A stretch of 64,000 nt of DNA from Flagellimonas nanhaiensis (GTDB lineage Bacteria; Bacteroidota; Bacteroidia; Flavobacteriales; Flavobacteriaceae): positions 806,001 to 870,000 of the forward strand of contig NZ_QTJX01000002.1 in assembly GCF_003382275.1 (NCBI RefSeq). Reading direction: 5' to 3'. The position numbers and the translations under genes are program-made. The notes under the pieces were generated by a model. The model saw nothing but the letters and a program-made list of their open reading frames with translations. It ran no database searches and was not told where the DNA came from. Below, in pieces: positions 36,665 to 46,458 of this stretch; position 1 is the stretch's first letter, and each line of letters opens with the position of its first letter.

Positions 36665-37453
36665 CTAGATATCAATTTCACCAATTAGATAAGGCATAGC
36701 CTTGCCAGATATTTTAACGCGATCGCCCAAATGTTCACAAACCAAATCGCCTCCTCTTTTGGAAAGCTGCTTTGCGGTCATTTTGTTTTTGTTCAATATT
36801 TGGGACCAATATGGTGTCATGGAGGTATGGGCAGAACCGGTAACCGGATCTTCAGGGATGCCGCATTGGGGAGCAAAAAAGCGGGACACAAAATCTACTT
36901 GGTCGCCTGGCGCGGTGACGATAACACCTCTACAATCCAGTTGGTCCAAAAGGTGATAATCTGGATCAATGGCCTCTATTTCTTGCTGAGAATTAAAGAC
37001 CATCATGTAGTCTGTTTTTCCTTTTAAAGTCTTGATGGGTGTCAAACCTATAGCAGCATCCAGTTCAGGAATGTTTCGGATGGCCACAATGGTATCTGTT
37101 GGAAAATCCATGGTCATCCATCCATTGGACTTCTTTTCTACCAATAACTCCCCACTTCGTGGAGAATAGAATTTAATGATCTTGTCCGTAACTCCATGGT
37201 AGTTGAAGAGCACATATGCTGATGCCAGTGTGGCGTGCCCGCATAGGTCAACTTCTGTTTCAGGAGTAAACCATCGAAGTTCAAAGATGTTGTTTTGTTG
37301 AACAATGAATGCGGTCTCGGCCAAGTTGTTTTCCTGTGCTATTTTTTGCATGGTGTCGTTCTCCAGCCATTTGTCCAGAATACAAACGGCGGCTGGGTTT
37401 CCACCAAAAACATGGTCGGTGAACGCATCTACCTGATATAGTTTCAATTTCAT
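36665..37453 (-). CDS. PhzF family isomerase/epimerase-like protein
   Basis: A 262-residue PhzF-type protein with the diaminopimelate-epimerase fold. Motifs are GNPAAVC at 18-24, NNLAETAFIV with the likely catalytic Glu near 46, LCGHATLASAYVLF and PVTGSAHTSMTPYW. It lies 16 bases after hemF and 30 bases before the four-helix-bundle gene, so it is probably part of the heme transcript. No substrate can be named. Phenazine synthesis is not implied. Confidence 0.88.
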   Translation of the reverse strand: MKLKLYQVDAFTDHVFGGNPAAVCILDKWLENDTMQKIAQENNLAETAFIVQQNNIFELRWFTPETEVDLCGHATLASAYVLFNYHGVTDKIIKFYSPRSGELLVEKKSNGWMTMDFPTDTIVAIRNIPELDAAIGLTPIKTLKGKTDYMMVFNSQQEIEAIDPDYHLLDQLDCRGVIVTAPGDQVDFVSRFFAPQCGIPEDPVTGSAHTSMTPYWSQILNKNKMTAKQLSKRGGDLVCEHLGDRVKISGKAMPYLIGEIDI

Positions 37454-37469
37454 ATTGTAAAACTAAGGA

Positions 37470-38372
37470 TTAAACCCATTTCTTGGGCTTTTTAAGCACC
37501 TTGATCAACTTTTCTTCTTCGGTTCCCGGCTCGGGTTGATGGTCATACCGCCATTGCACATGTGGGGGAAGGCTCATAAGGATACTTTCTATTCGACCAT
37601 TGGTTCTTAATCCGAAGAGTGTTCCTTTGTCATGCACCAGATTGAATTCAACATATCTTCCCCTCCTGATTTCTTGCCAATCTCTGTGCTGTTGGCCGTA
37701 GGTTATTTCTTTTCGCTTTTCAACAATGGGCACATAGGCATCGAGGAAACTGTCTCCGACTTCGGTGACAAAACTGTACCAAGCTTCCATGTCCATTTGG
37801 TCTGTTGCTTTGCAATAATCAAAGAAAAGTCCACCAACTCCCCGTGCTTCATTTCGATGTGCGTTCCAGAAATAATCGTCACATTTCTTTTTGTAGGTTG
37901 AATAGAACTCTGGATTGTGGTTATTACAGACTTTTTTACAAACGGTATGAAAATGGGCTGCATCCTCATCGAACAAATAATATGGGGTAAGATCCTGTCC
38001 TCCTCCAAACCATTGATCTACAATATTCCCAGCTTTGTCATACATCTCAAAATATCGCCAGTTGGCATGCACCGTTGGGACCATGGGACTTTTAGGATGA
38101 ATCACCAAGCTTAGTCCACAGGCAAAGAAATCGGCATCTTGTACGCCAAAATATTGCTGCATGCTCTTGGGCAACTCTCCATGTACCGCTGAAATATTGA
38201 CTCCTCCTTTTTCAAATACAGCACCATTTTCAATTACCCGGGTCCTTCCGCCTCCACCACCTGGTCTTTCCCATAGGTCCTCTCTAAATGTTGCCTCGCC
38301 ATCCACTTCTTCCAATTTGGAAGTGATGGAATCTTGAAGTTGTTGAATGTACTCGTAAAATTTATCCTTCAT
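37470..38372 (-). CDS. hemF: Oxygen-dependent coproporphyrinogen III oxidase
   Basis: A 300-residue enzyme that oxidatively decarboxylates coproporphyrinogen III to protoporphyrinogen IX. Signature motifs are ERPGGGGGRTRVIENG near 31-46, ADFFACGLSLVIHPKSPMVP, VHANWRYFE and GGQDLTPYYL, plus RRGRYVEFNLVHDKGT near the end. Length is standard. Its ATG overlaps the stop of the DUF6973 gene by four bases, so translation is coupled. Confidence 0.96.
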   Translation of the reverse strand: MKDKFYEYIQQLQDSITSKLEEVDGEATFREDLWERPGGGGGRTRVIENGAVFEKGGVNISAVHGELPKSMQQYFGVQDADFFACGLSLVIHPKSPMVPTVHANWRYFEMYDKAGNIVDQWFGGGQDLTPYYLFDEDAAHFHTVCKKVCNNHNPEFYSTYKKKCDDYFWNAHRNEARGVGGLFFDYCKATDQMDMEAWYSFVTEVGDSFLDAYVPIVEKRKEITYGQQHRDWQEIRRGRYVEFNLVHDKGTLFGLRTNGRIESILMSLPPHVQWRYDHQPEPGTEEEKLIKVLKKPKKWV

Positions 38373-38863
38373 GATTTCTCGGTGATATGAACAAGTTGGT
38401 CATCTAATTTATCTAAAGAGATGCTACTATCTATTTTTAGGGAATTTGCTGTCATATTTTGGAAAAGCGCGATAGCTTCATCTTCTGTTATTTGAAAGTT
38501 GGTCATAAAAAACAAGCGTCCAACTTTGTTGTTGTGCAGATCCATTTTCCGGGCCAATTCATTGTTTGGAAATGCATTCTCATGCCAATCCGTAATTTTT
38601 TTTGTCCAACTGAGCACCTTTTTCTCATTCTTCTTGAATGCAAAACACCTTTTTGCGATCAAATAGTTCCAAAGTACATGCCTAAAGGCATTGGCAGGGC
38701 CATTTTTAAAGTGCGACCGACCATAGAGGTCATTTGATATCTTTAGACATTCCCTAGTGGCCCGTAATGTTGGCAAAAGAAATCTGGGATGGCCCATTCC
38801 AATAATGGTTACCTTCAGGATGTTTTTAAAACTTACCCTCTTCAGGACTTTAAACGGGTTCAC
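38369..38863 (-). CDS. DUF6973-like protein inside the heme operon
   Basis: A 164-residue protein with no clear signal peptide and a single hydrophobic stretch near 17-30. The conserved core reads [18 protein letters not shown], then [10 protein letters not shown] and [15 protein letters not shown], histidine- and asparagine-rich helices that fit DUF6973. The invariant-looking His, Glu and Asp residues could form a metal site, but this is unproven. It overlaps hemE by four bases upstream and hemF by four bases downstream, so it is translationally coupled to both. Function unknown. Confidence 0.78.
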   Translation of the reverse strand: MNPFKVLKRVSFKNILKVTIIGMGHPRFLLPTLRATRECLKISNDLYGRSHFKNGPANAFRHVLWNYLIAKRCFAFKKNEKKVLSWTKKITDWHENAFPNNELARKMDLHNNKVGRLFFMTNFQITEDEAIALFQNMTANSLKIDSSISLDKLDDQLVHITEKS

Positions 38864-39885
38864 GCTCCATATTCTTTAACAGCTTCTATAAAAGCTCCAG
38901 CATTTTCCACTGGGATATGGGGTAAAATTCCATGCCCCAGGTTCACAATGTATTTGTCTTTCCCAAACTCGTTTATCATTTGGGTTACCATTTTTTTGAT
39001 TTCCGCAGGAGGCGAAAGAAGACGTGCAGGATCAAAATTACCTTGTAAAGTCACCTTTCCGCCAGTTAAATAGCGTGCGTTCTGGGCAGAACATGTCCAA
39101 TCCACTCCAACTGCGGAAGCTCCTGATTCAGCCATTTCCTTTAAGGCAAACCAGCAACCTTTTCCAAAAACAATGACGGGGGCCACTTCTTTCAAAGCGT
39201 CCACAATTTGTTGAATGTAGGGCCATGAAAACTCAAGATAATCCTTTGGAGAAAGCATGCCTCCCCAGGAATCAAAAATCTGTACTGCATTTACTCCAGC
39301 TTTTACCTTCGCTTTTAGATAGGCAATTGTGGTATCCGTGATTTTTTGGAGCAGTTGATGGGCGGCTTGTGGCTGCATAAAGCAAAAACCACGGGCCTTA
39401 TCAAAGCTTTTGCTTCCTTGACCTTCTACGCAATAGCACAAAATAGTCCAGGGAGAACCTGCAAAACCGATCAATGGAATTTCGTCGTTCAATTTTTCCT
39501 TGGTCATGGTAATGGCCTCCAAAACATAGCCCAGGGAATCTTCAATGTCGGGAACAATCACTTTGTCCAGATCTTCTGTAGAACGGATAGGATTGGGAAG
39601 GTAAGGGCCAAAATTGGGTTTCATTTGCACCTCAATGTCCATGGCTTGAGGAATGACCAAAATGTCGCTAAAGAGTATGGCGGCATCCATACCAAAACGT
39701 TCAATGGGCTGTACCGTAATTTCGGAAGCCAACTCTGGAGTTTGACAGCGGGTGAAAAAGTCATACTTCTTTCTGAGCTTCATAAATTCTGGAAGGTAAC
39801 GTCCCGCTTGTCGCATCATCCATACGGGTGGGCGTTCTACACTTTCTCCTTTTAAGGCCCGAAGGAATAAATCGTTTTTAATCAT
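38860..39885 (-). CDS. hemE: Uroporphyrinogen decarboxylase
   Basis: A 341-residue enzyme converting uroporphyrinogen III to coproporphyrinogen III. The N-terminal [16 protein letters not shown], the catalytic Asp in [13 protein letters not shown] and the GFAGSPWTI and [14 protein letters not shown] motifs are all present. It overlaps hemD by eight bases and the DUF6973 gene by four, in one polycistronic run. Confidence 0.96.
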   Translation of the reverse strand: MIKNDLFLRALKGESVERPPVWMMRQAGRYLPEFMKLRKKYDFFTRCQTPELASEITVQPIERFGMDAAILFSDILVIPQAMDIEVQMKPNFGPYLPNPIRSTEDLDKVIVPDIEDSLGYVLEAITMTKEKLNDEIPLIGFAGSPWTILCYCVEGQGSKSFDKARGFCFMQPQAAHQLLQKITDTTIAYLKAKVKAGVNAVQIFDSWGGMLSPKDYLEFSWPYIQQIVDALKEVAPVIVFGKGCWFALKEMAESGASAVGVDWTCSAQNARYLTGGKVTLQGNFDPARLLSPPAEIKKMVTQMINEFGKDKYIVNLGHGILPHIPVENAGAFIEAVKEYGA

Positions 39886-40543
39886 TTTGGGTATAGTGTT
39901 TTATCGCTTGGACCAAAACGTTTTCAACGGTCGGCCTGTTAGCTATTGTTATATTTTGTGTGTGTTTTTTAGCTTCTTCAGCTGTTGTATCTCCGATGCA
40001 GAAAGCTCTACTTTTGCCCAATGCATTCTCTTGGAGAAAAGATTGTATACCGCTGGGACTGAAAAAAAGTATCCCATCAAAGTTTCTTCTGAATTGTTTT
40101 GAATCCAAATGGGTCTTGTATAATTCTACTTCTTTATAACAAATGTTATTTTTTGATAGTTTTGTCGGGAGTTCATTCCTTCTAAGGTTTCCACAAAAAA
40201 ACAGAAAAGCTTCATTTTTATGGAATTTTGCGATAAAAGTGGCCAAATCAGAAGCATTTTTGCTCGTTTCCAGCACTTTTAAGCCATTTTCTTCCAAAAG
40301 TGCCCTTGTTTTTATGCCTACGCAAAAACCACTGAATTTGGAATAATCAGTTCCTTTAGTCAGCTTTAAAAAAGCTTTTACCGCATTTTGACTTGTGAAT
40401 ATCAGATTGCCATGATTCAATGGAACTGCCACCTTGAGGTATTCGATTTTTATAGCATCGTATTCGACCAAACCCAGACCCGAGTTCAGGAACAATTCTC
40501 TTTGAGAAGGTGTAAGTACTTTAGTGGAGAGCACTGTTTTCAT
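39878..40543 (-). CDS. hemD: Uroporphyrinogen-III synthase
   Basis: A 221-residue two-domain protein of the HemD fold that cyclises hydroxymethylbilane to uroporphyrinogen III. HemD is poorly conserved, but [39 protein letters not shown] and [13 protein letters not shown] match family blocks. The operon position between hemC and hemE supports it. It overlaps hemC by 23 bases. Confidence 0.88.
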   Translation of the reverse strand: MKTVLSTKVLTPSQRELFLNSGLGLVEYDAIKIEYLKVAVPLNHGNLIFTSQNAVKAFLKLTKGTDYSKFSGFCVGIKTRALLEENGLKVLETSKNASDLATFIAKFHKNEAFLFFCGNLRRNELPTKLSKNNICYKEVELYKTHLDSKQFRRNFDGILFFSPSGIQSFLQENALGKSRAFCIGDTTAEEAKKHTQNITIANRPTVENVLVQAIKHYTQND

Positions 40544-41447
40544 TTCTAATTTCCTTCATCAAAGTTTCTCCTCCTTTTTGCAGGACTTCTTGAGCACATT
40601 TTTGACCAAGCTTGGCGGTTTTGGATAATGGAACATTTTTTTCAATTTCAATTTTCTGTTTGCCATCCAGGGAAAACAATGCTCCTTTAAAATGTACCGA
40701 TTGGTCATTTACTTCAGCTAAAGCACCTATTGGTGCAGTGCAGCCGCCTTCCAAGGTTCTGAGGAACTCCCGCTCAATCGTCGTTGTTATCTCGGAATCT
40801 TTGTGGTTGAGTTTGCCAGCAGCTTCCGTGCAGAACAAATCGTCCTCATTTGATACGACTACCATAGCACCTTGGGCCGGTGCGGGAACCATCCAGTCCA
40901 GTACCAGGGCATCTTTTGGCATTAGTTTGATTCTTTCTAGTCCTGCCTGGGCAAAAATTGCCCCGTGCCAATCATTTTCAATGAGTTTAAGGAGCCTAGT
41001 GTTGACATTTCCTCTTAAATCCACCACATGATGATTGGGGTATTGGTGCAACCATTGTGCTTTTCTTCTTAAACTTCCAGTTGCGATGGTCGCGTTGTCG
41101 TTTGAGTTTAAGAAATTCAAACCTTTATGTACCAATATGTCATGGGTAATTGCCCGTTCCAGTACGGCCACCTGAATTATTCCTTTAGGAAGTTGTGTAG
41201 GAACATCTTTCATGGAGTGGACAGCAATATCAATTTGGCCTTTGATCATTGCCACGTCCAAGGTCTTGGTGAATATTCCTGTAATTCCCAGTTCGTAAAG
41301 TGGTTTGTCCAGAACTTGGTCGCCAGTAGATTTTATGGGAACCAAAAGCGTATCGTAACCTAGGGCCTCGAGTTTCTGTTGCACCGTGTTTGCCTGCCAC
41401 AATGCCAACTCGCTATCGCGAGTACCAATCCTTATGACTTTGCTCAT
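40521..41447 (-). CDS. hemC: Hydroxymethylbilane synthase (porphobilinogen deaminase)
   Basis: A 308-residue enzyme that polymerises four porphobilinogens. The dipyrromethane cofactor cysteine is in LEGGCTAPIGA, and the substrate motifs IGTRDSELALWQA, HSMKDVPTQLP, GSLRRKAQ and LRGNVNTRL are intact. It starts four bases inside the hemA end. Confidence 0.96.
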   Translation of the reverse strand: MSKVIRIGTRDSELALWQANTVQQKLEALGYDTLLVPIKSTGDQVLDKPLYELGITGIFTKTLDVAMIKGQIDIAVHSMKDVPTQLPKGIIQVAVLERAITHDILVHKGLNFLNSNDNATIATGSLRRKAQWLHQYPNHHVVDLRGNVNTRLLKLIENDWHGAIFAQAGLERIKLMPKDALVLDWMVPAPAQGAMVVVSNEDDLFCTEAAGKLNHKDSEITTTIEREFLRTLEGGCTAPIGALAEVNDQSVHFKGALFSLDGKQKIEIEKNVPLSKTAKLGQKCAQEVLQKGGETLMKEIRNENSALH

Positions 41448-42700
41448 TTTGAATTGATTTCTAGCTGGAAGACTTTTTGTATGAGTTCTAGGCTGTCTTC
41501 GGTATCTACCTCAGAGCGTTTGAGATGGTTGGCAAACTGTTTGGTTATTTTTTGAATGATACGTTCCGAGATGATTTCTGCTTGATCTTGATTGAAATCA
41601 GATAGCTTTTTGGAGTGAAAATCAATCTCCTCAGCTTTCATAACGGTTAGTTTTTGCTTAAGAGCATTGATCACTGGGGCAAATTTTCTGGTTTCCAACC
41701 ATTTTAGAAAGTCTTTTTTCACTTCGTCAATAATGATTTGGGCTTTTGGAACATCTTTTTTTCGCTGAACCAAGGTTTCATCGGTTATTTGCGAAAGTTG
41801 ATCTAAGTGCACCAAGGAAACATTTTCAAGTTCCAAAACATCATCGGAAACATTCTTGGGAACAGAAAGATCCAGAATCAACAATGGTTTCTTGGCATAG
41901 ATAAGGTTCTTGGAAATTGTGGGCAATTGAGCTCCAGTAGCAACAACCAAGATATCCGTTTTTCTTATTTCGGTCTGAAGATCCCCATAATCCTTCACGG
42001 TAAGCTTGAACTTCCCTGCAATGGCCTCCGCTTTTTCCCGGGTCCTGTTGATCAGTGTAATGTGGGAATTGTTGGAATGTTTTATGAGGTTTTCACACGT
42101 ATTCCTTCCTATTTTGCCAGTTCCAAACAACAAAATATTCTTGTTGGAGATGTCGGTAACATTGTCCAAAATATATTTTACTGAAGCAAATGCCACAGAA
42201 GTTGCCCCGGAAGATAGTTCCGTTTCATTTTTGATTCGCTTGCTTGCCTGGATTACCTGGTTGCATAAACGCTCTAAAAAAGGATTGGCCATTTCATGCT
42301 TTTTGGAACGGTAGAAACCTTGCTTGATTTGGCTAATGATTTCAAAATCTCCTAAAATCTGACTGTCAAGACCTGTACCTACCTTGAACATGTGCGAGAT
42401 TGCGTCATGGTTTTTGTACACATAGGCCACTTCCTGGAACTCCTCAACGGTACCTTGGGTTTCCTCGCACAACAATTTGATCAACTGATAGGGATGTTGG
42501 GCAAAACCGTACAATTCTGTTCTGTTGCATGTGGAAATTGCCAAAAGGCCATCTATTCCAAGGTCCTGAGCCTTGACCATGATATGGTCTATGGAAGGAA
42601 CATCCAAGCTAAACTTTCCCCTGACCTCAGCATCTGCCTTCTTGTAACTTAGCCCAATGGCGTAGAAGGAATTATGTTTTGATATGTGATAGTTCCTCAT
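41444..42700 (-). CDS. hemA: Glutamyl-tRNA reductase
   Basis: A 418-residue enzyme that reduces glutamyl-tRNA to glutamate semialdehyde, the first step of C5 heme synthesis. The catalytic cysteine is C58 in ISTCNRTELYG, and the NADPH domain shows LLFGTGKIGRNTC and LILDLSVPKNV. The ATG at 42700 (MRNYHISKHNSFYAIGLSYK) matches family N-termini; an ATG at 42721 would add seven residues. It is first in the operon and divergent from the AraC regulator. Confidence 0.95.
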   Translation of the reverse strand: MRNYHISKHNSFYAIGLSYKKADAEVRGKFSLDVPSIDHIMVKAQDLGIDGLLAISTCNRTELYGFAQHPYQLIKLLCEETQGTVEEFQEVAYVYKNHDAISHMFKVGTGLDSQILGDFEIISQIKQGFYRSKKHEMANPFLERLCNQVIQASKRIKNETELSSGATSVAFASVKYILDNVTDISNKNILLFGTGKIGRNTCENLIKHSNNSHITLINRTREKAEAIAGKFKLTVKDYGDLQTEIRKTDILVVATGAQLPTISKNLIYAKKPLLILDLSVPKNVSDDVLELENVSLVHLDQLSQITDETLVQRKKDVPKAQIIIDEVKKDFLKWLETRKFAPVINALKQKLTVMKAEEIDFHSKKLSDFNQDQAEIISERIIQKITKQFANHLKRSEVDTEDSLELIQKVFQLEINSK

Positions 42701-42720
42701 ATAAGGATGAAATCGTGCCA

Positions 42721-42728
42721 CAAAAATA
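42721..42728 (-). promoter_or_regulatory. -7 promoter box of the heme operon
   Basis: On the minus strand TATTTTTG matches TAnnTTTG, 20 bases before the hemA ATG at 42700. The expected upstream TTTG was not found. The divergent regulator suggests that activation or repression acts in this 210-base gap. Confidence 0.45.
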
Positions 42729-42835
42729 ACAGCATTGTTTATTAAAAAATAACGCCAGCGGAACTATTAGTGATAAATAAGACGACTTTATCCTTTATTT
42801 TTCTTAAAAACAGCGAAAAAGGCTGTATTTATTGG

Positions 42836-42843
42836 TATATTTG
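42836..42843 (+). promoter_or_regulatory. -7 promoter box of the AraC regulator gene
   Basis: TATATTTG matches the Bacteroidota -7 box, 67 bases before the regulator ATG at 42911. No good -33 box is seen. The 42701-42910 gap is shared with the hemA promoter on the other strand. Confidence 0.45.
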
Positions 42844-42910
42844 ATGTGTAAATATATAATTTAGAGTCATTCTAAATAGAATTTTTTGATTTTCATACCA
42901 CAATTCTACC

Positions 42911-43789
42911 ATGGAAAACATCGCTAAAGGTTCATATGAGGAAATTTATGTACAAGAAGGGTTTTATGTGCTTAAAATTCAAAATGATACCGAAGAATCC
43001 AAAGTCATAGAACGGGAAATTGACAGTTCTTTCATTCAATTCCATTTTTGTTTGAAAGGAGAATCTAAATTTCATTTTAACCAGGGCAATTATTACCTGG
43101 AAGTTTCCGAGGAAAACTCACTATTGCTTTATAACACCCAAAAGAATCTTCCTTTACACTTGGTTGTTTCCCCCAGGACATGGCTTTTGTCCGTGGTAAT
43201 GACCATCAGAAATTTTCATTCGCTTTTCTCTGACGAAGCGGGCTACATTCCTTTTTTAAGCGAAGAGAACAAGGAGAAAAAATACTATTCCCAAGAGGGG
43301 GTTTCCCCAGCCATAGCGGTAGTGCTAAGCCAGTTGATGAGTTATAACCTTCACCCTTCCATAAAGCAGCTTTATATTAAGGGAAAGGTCTACGAGCTCA
43401 TTTCCCTTTACTTCAACAAGACGGAAGATGCTGATTTAGAACAATGTCCCTTTTTAGCTGATGAAGACAACGTGCGACGTATAAAACTGGCCAAGGAGAT
43501 TATTATTTCAAGGATGGCGGAACCTCCTTCACTTGCTGAGCTTTCAAATGAAATTGGGTTGAGTCTCAAGAAACTCAAAGAGGGTTTCAAACAGATTTAT
43601 GGAGACTCTGTTTATAGTTTTTTGTTCGACTATAAAATGGAATATGCACGAAAAATGTTGGAGACAGGGAGACATAATGTCAATGAGGTCGGCTTAAAGG
43701 TTGGGTACAGCACTTCAAGTCATTTCATAGCCTCTTTTAAAAAGAAGTATGGCACCACGCCAAAAAAATATTTAACTTCCAATTCCTAA
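42911..43789 (+). CDS. AraC family regulator next to the heme operon
   Basis: A 292-residue regulator. The N-terminal beta-rich sensor domain (about 1-160) precedes a Cys-Pro segment EQCPFLADEDN (C179-P180), and the C-terminal AraC DNA-binding domain (about 195-288) has two helix-turn-helix units, including FLFDYKMEYARKMLE and NEVGLKVGYSTSSHFIASFKKKYGT. The pattern fits PchR-like Bacteroidota regulators. It is divergent from hemA and probably controls it. Cys-Pro pairs are a known heme-regulatory motif, but heme binding here is speculation. Confidence 0.88.
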   Translation: MENIAKGSYEEIYVQEGFYVLKIQNDTEESKVIEREIDSSFIQFHFCLKGESKFHFNQGNYYLEVSEENSLLLYNTQKNLPLHLVVSPRTWLLSVVMTIRNFHSLFSDEAGYIPFLSEENKEKKYYSQEGVSPAIAVVLSQLMSYNLHPSIKQLYIKGKVYELISLYFNKTEDADLEQCPFLADEDNVRRIKLAKEIIISRMAEPPSLAELSNEIGLSLKKLKEGFKQIYGDSVYSFLFDYKMEYARKMLETGRHNVNEVGLKVGYSTSSHFIASFKKKYGTTPKKYLTSNS

Positions 43790-43799
43790 AATCAAATAC

Positions 43800-44564
43800 A
43801 TGAAATTTTTAAAATTCACCCTTTTGTGGGCATTGTGTTTTGTGGTTTCCACAAACGCACAGAATAAGCCAAAATCTGAAGAAAATAAGGAGGTAAAAAT
43901 GCCGGAATTGGTCATGGTCTTTACCAAAACAGCAGGGTATCGTCATCAATCTATTGAGAAAGGTGTGGAGACGTTACGGGAGTTAGGTCGGGAAAATGGA
44001 TTTATAGCATTGCAGACCGAATCTTCCGAAGATTTTAATCCCCAAAACCTGAAAAATTATAAGTTGGTTGTCTTTTTGAGCACCACAATGGATGTTTTGG
44101 ATAACAATCAGCAAAAAGCATTTGAAGGTTATATCAAAAATGGAGGAAGCTTTTTGGGCATCCATGCTGCTGCGGACACCGAATACGACTGGGCTTGGTA
44201 CGGGAAAATGGTAGGAGGTTATTTTGAGAGCCATCCCAATAACCCCAATGTGCTGGATGCAACAATTGAAGTTTTAAATAAAACGCATCTATCCACCAAG
44301 CATCTTCAGGATACTTGGAGAAGAAGTGATGAGTGGTACAATTACAAAAACCTTAATCCAGCTGTCACGGTATTGCTAAATCTGGATGAGGATAGTTATA
44401 AAGGAGGCACCAACGGAGAAAATCATCCCATTGCTTGGTTTCATAAATTTGATGGTGGAAGAGCTTTTTATACAGGGGGGGGACATACAGAGGAATCCTT
44501 TGATGAACCTGAATTTAGACAACATTTGCTTGGGGGCATTTTATGGTGCTTAGCGAGAAAGTAG
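43800..44564 (+). CDS. ThuA-like domain protein, exported
   Basis: A 254-residue protein with signal peptide MKFLKFTLLWALCFVVSTNA. The class I glutamine-amidotransferase-like ThuA fold shows MVFTKTAGYRHQSIEKGV, FLGIHAAADTEYDWAWYGKM, YFESHPNNPNVLDATIEV and HPIAWFHKFDGGRAFYTGGG. ThuA proteins act in 3-keto-sugar (trehalose) metabolism. It begins 10 bases after the AraC gene and may be co-transcribed with it. The 3' end overlaps the convergent DUF1460 gene by 15 bases. Confidence 0.88.
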   Translation: MKFLKFTLLWALCFVVSTNAQNKPKSEENKEVKMPELVMVFTKTAGYRHQSIEKGVETLRELGRENGFIALQTESSEDFNPQNLKNYKLVVFLSTTMDVLDNNQQKAFEGYIKNGGSFLGIHAAADTEYDWAWYGKMVGGYFESHPNNPNVLDATIEVLNKTHLSTKHLQDTWRRSDEWYNYKNLNPAVTVLLNLDEDSYKGGTNGENHPIAWFHKFDGGRAFYTGGGHTEESFDEPEFRQHLLGGILWCLARK

Positions 44565-45404
44565 TGTAGGCCTAGCTACAATTATCCCAATATTGTGTTT
44601 GATTCCCTTGAGGTAATCCACCAATGGTTTTTGGGTAATCTCTACTTCACCATTTTTACTTGAAGCGTGCAGAAAATGCAATCTTCCATCAGGTTGGTGT
44701 ATGGCAATTCCGGTGTGGGTCACATCCAATCCTTTAATAGAGGTGGCTAAGGCAATAATGTCCCCGGACTGAATCATCTTTTCCTTTTCCTGAATTTGAT
44801 TTTGTGGCAAAATGCAAAGGTTTTCTATGGCCAATTTTTTTTCCACTTCCAGGATGGCTTCGAAGTTTTCATCAGTGCTTAAAAACGGATATAAAGAGCG
44901 GTGCGTTCCCATAAAATTAATGGCCTTGTTATGCTCCTCTCCTCCCAGTTCCGAAGTAATGTCCTTTACCAAACCCTTTTGTTCATTATTGCTGATCCAT
45001 TCCGTAAAATAGTGTAAACGAGAGGGGTATCCGTCTAATTTTCCGTTTCTATACCGAATGGTTTCTAAATTTTCAGAGAAGTCTTCAAAGGAGTCTTGTT
45101 TCTTTTTCAGTATCAGACTAAAGGCCAATACATTTTCAACAAAAGTGGTACAGTCCAAACCTCTTAGATTGACGACTAAAGTTTCCTTGTCACCTACCTC
45201 CAAAGTTTTTTCCACATAAGGTGTTCCCATAAAAGATTTACCAATGCTAACAATGGAATCTCCCAAGGAAGTCCCTTGTGTTTTTTGAAGCATGGCAAAT
45301 TTACTTTCAAAAAGTGGCTTGTCTTCCGGAGAACAGGTTATATGTTGAGCATTGACCATTGCTCCATAGAGGAATATGAGAAGAAATTTACTGTAGATTT
45401 TCAT
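44550..45404 (-). CDS. DUF1460 family protein (amidase-like), exported
   Basis: The ATG at 45404 gives 284 residues with signal peptide KIYSKFLLIFLYGAMVNAQ. The NlpC/P60-like DUF1460 core shows the catalytic cysteine in LRGLDCTTFVENVLAF and a histidine in DVTHTGIAIH. Such proteins hydrolyse cell-wall peptides (N-acetylmuramoyl-L-alanine amidase-like). It overlaps the mechanosensitive-channel gene by 17 bases, so the two are probably in one transcript. Confidence 0.82.
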   Translation of the reverse strand: MKIYSKFLLIFLYGAMVNAQHITCSPEDKPLFESKFAMLQKTQGTSLGDSIVSIGKSFMGTPYVEKTLEVGDKETLVVNLRGLDCTTFVENVLAFSLILKKKQDSFEDFSENLETIRYRNGKLDGYPSRLHYFTEWISNNEQKGLVKDITSELGGEEHNKAINFMGTHRSLYPFLSTDENFEAILEVEKKLAIENLCILPQNQIQEKEKMIQSGDIIALATSIKGLDVTHTGIAIHQPDGRLHFLHASSKNGEVEITQKPLVDYLKGIKHNIGIIVARPTLLSR

Positions 45405-46458
45405 TGGCATCGGTTTGTTGTAAAAGTACCCTGGTCCTAGCAAGACTTTCTGGGTGGGTTTCTTGTAAATAAACAATCAATTTTTCCCTTACAAGGACCC
45501 GAAGTTCCCAAAGTGCTGAGGAATCCTTTGCACTCATAAGGGCCCTTGCCTCTACATAATTGGGTTTGGAATCTGTTACTTGAAGCGAATTTACCTGACC
45601 GTCCCACAGAGTTGTATTGCTCAGAATTCTTGTTAGTTCATCACGGAGTTTATCAAAGGGAACTGTATAATCAACATAAAGAAAAACGGTCCCCATAATA
45701 TCGGCTGAGGATTTGGTCCAGTTTTGAAAGGGTTTATCAATAAAATAGGGTGTGGGAACAATCAATCTTCGTTTGTCCCAAATATTTACGACCACATAGG
45801 TGAGGGTGATTTCTTCGATTCTTCCCCATTCTCCCTCTACAATAACCACATCATCCAGTTTTATGGGTTGGGCAATGGCAATCTGAATGCCCGCAAGTAT
45901 AGTACCAATGAGTTTCTGGGCCGAAAAACCGATAATGATTCCGGCAACACCTGCCGAAGCAAAAATGCTGATGCCGATTTCCCGTATTTCTTTAAAGCTC
46001 ATAAGCGCCAAGCCTATGGCCAGTAGGATCACAATAAAAATAATGATACGTTCCAGTACAGTAAATTGGGTGTAGACTTTTCTGGCCTTCAAATTGTCCG
46101 TTTCAGCTATGTCATAGGTTTTAAGAACAATATGTTTTACGATTTTCAATAGGGAAATAATCAACCAGGTCATTGAAAGTATGAACAACAGTGTGCTGGT
46201 TTTCTTAAACCAAAACCCATAATCTTCAAGATTCAATAAATCCCTCAATGCGTTCATCCTAAGGAGGAAAGAAAGGAAAATCAAAATCAAAGGAGAGGCA
46301 AGCCTTTTAAAGGCAAGAGGGGGCAATAAGTACTTTGGATTTTTACCCAATCTTTTGACTAAAATGGAGGCAATTAAATACAACAAAACCAATCCAACTA
46401 TGGCAATTGCCAAATAGATCAAGGATTGTTTTGAAACATGGTCAAAAAAAGTGTCCAT
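45388..46458 (-). CDS. Mechanosensitive ion channel (MscS family)
   Basis: The ATG at 46458 (MDTFFDHVSKQSLIYLAIAI) gives 356 residues; an ATG at 46575 would add 39 unconvincing residues. About four to five membrane segments precede the pore-lining helix and MscS domain: ASAGVAGIIIGFSAQKLIGT, LDDVVIVEGEWGRIEEIT and VPTPYFIDKPFQNWTKS. It protects against hypo-osmotic shock. Its 3' end overlaps the DUF1460 gene by 17 bases. Confidence 0.9.
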   Translation of the reverse strand: MDTFFDHVSKQSLIYLAIAIVGLVLLYLIASILVKRLGKNPKYLLPPLAFKRLASPLILIFLSFLLRMNALRDLLNLEDYGFWFKKTSTLLFILSMTWLIISLLKIVKHIVLKTYDIAETDNLKARKVYTQFTVLERIIIFIVILLAIGLALMSFKEIREIGISIFASAGVAGIIIGFSAQKLIGTILAGIQIAIAQPIKLDDVVIVEGEWGRIEEITLTYVVVNIWDKRRLIVPTPYFIDKPFQNWTKSSADIMGTVFLYVDYTVPFDKLRDELTRILSNTTLWDGQVNSLQVTDSKPNYVEARALMSAKDSSALWELRVLVREKLIVYLQETHPESLARTRVLLQQTDANENLQ

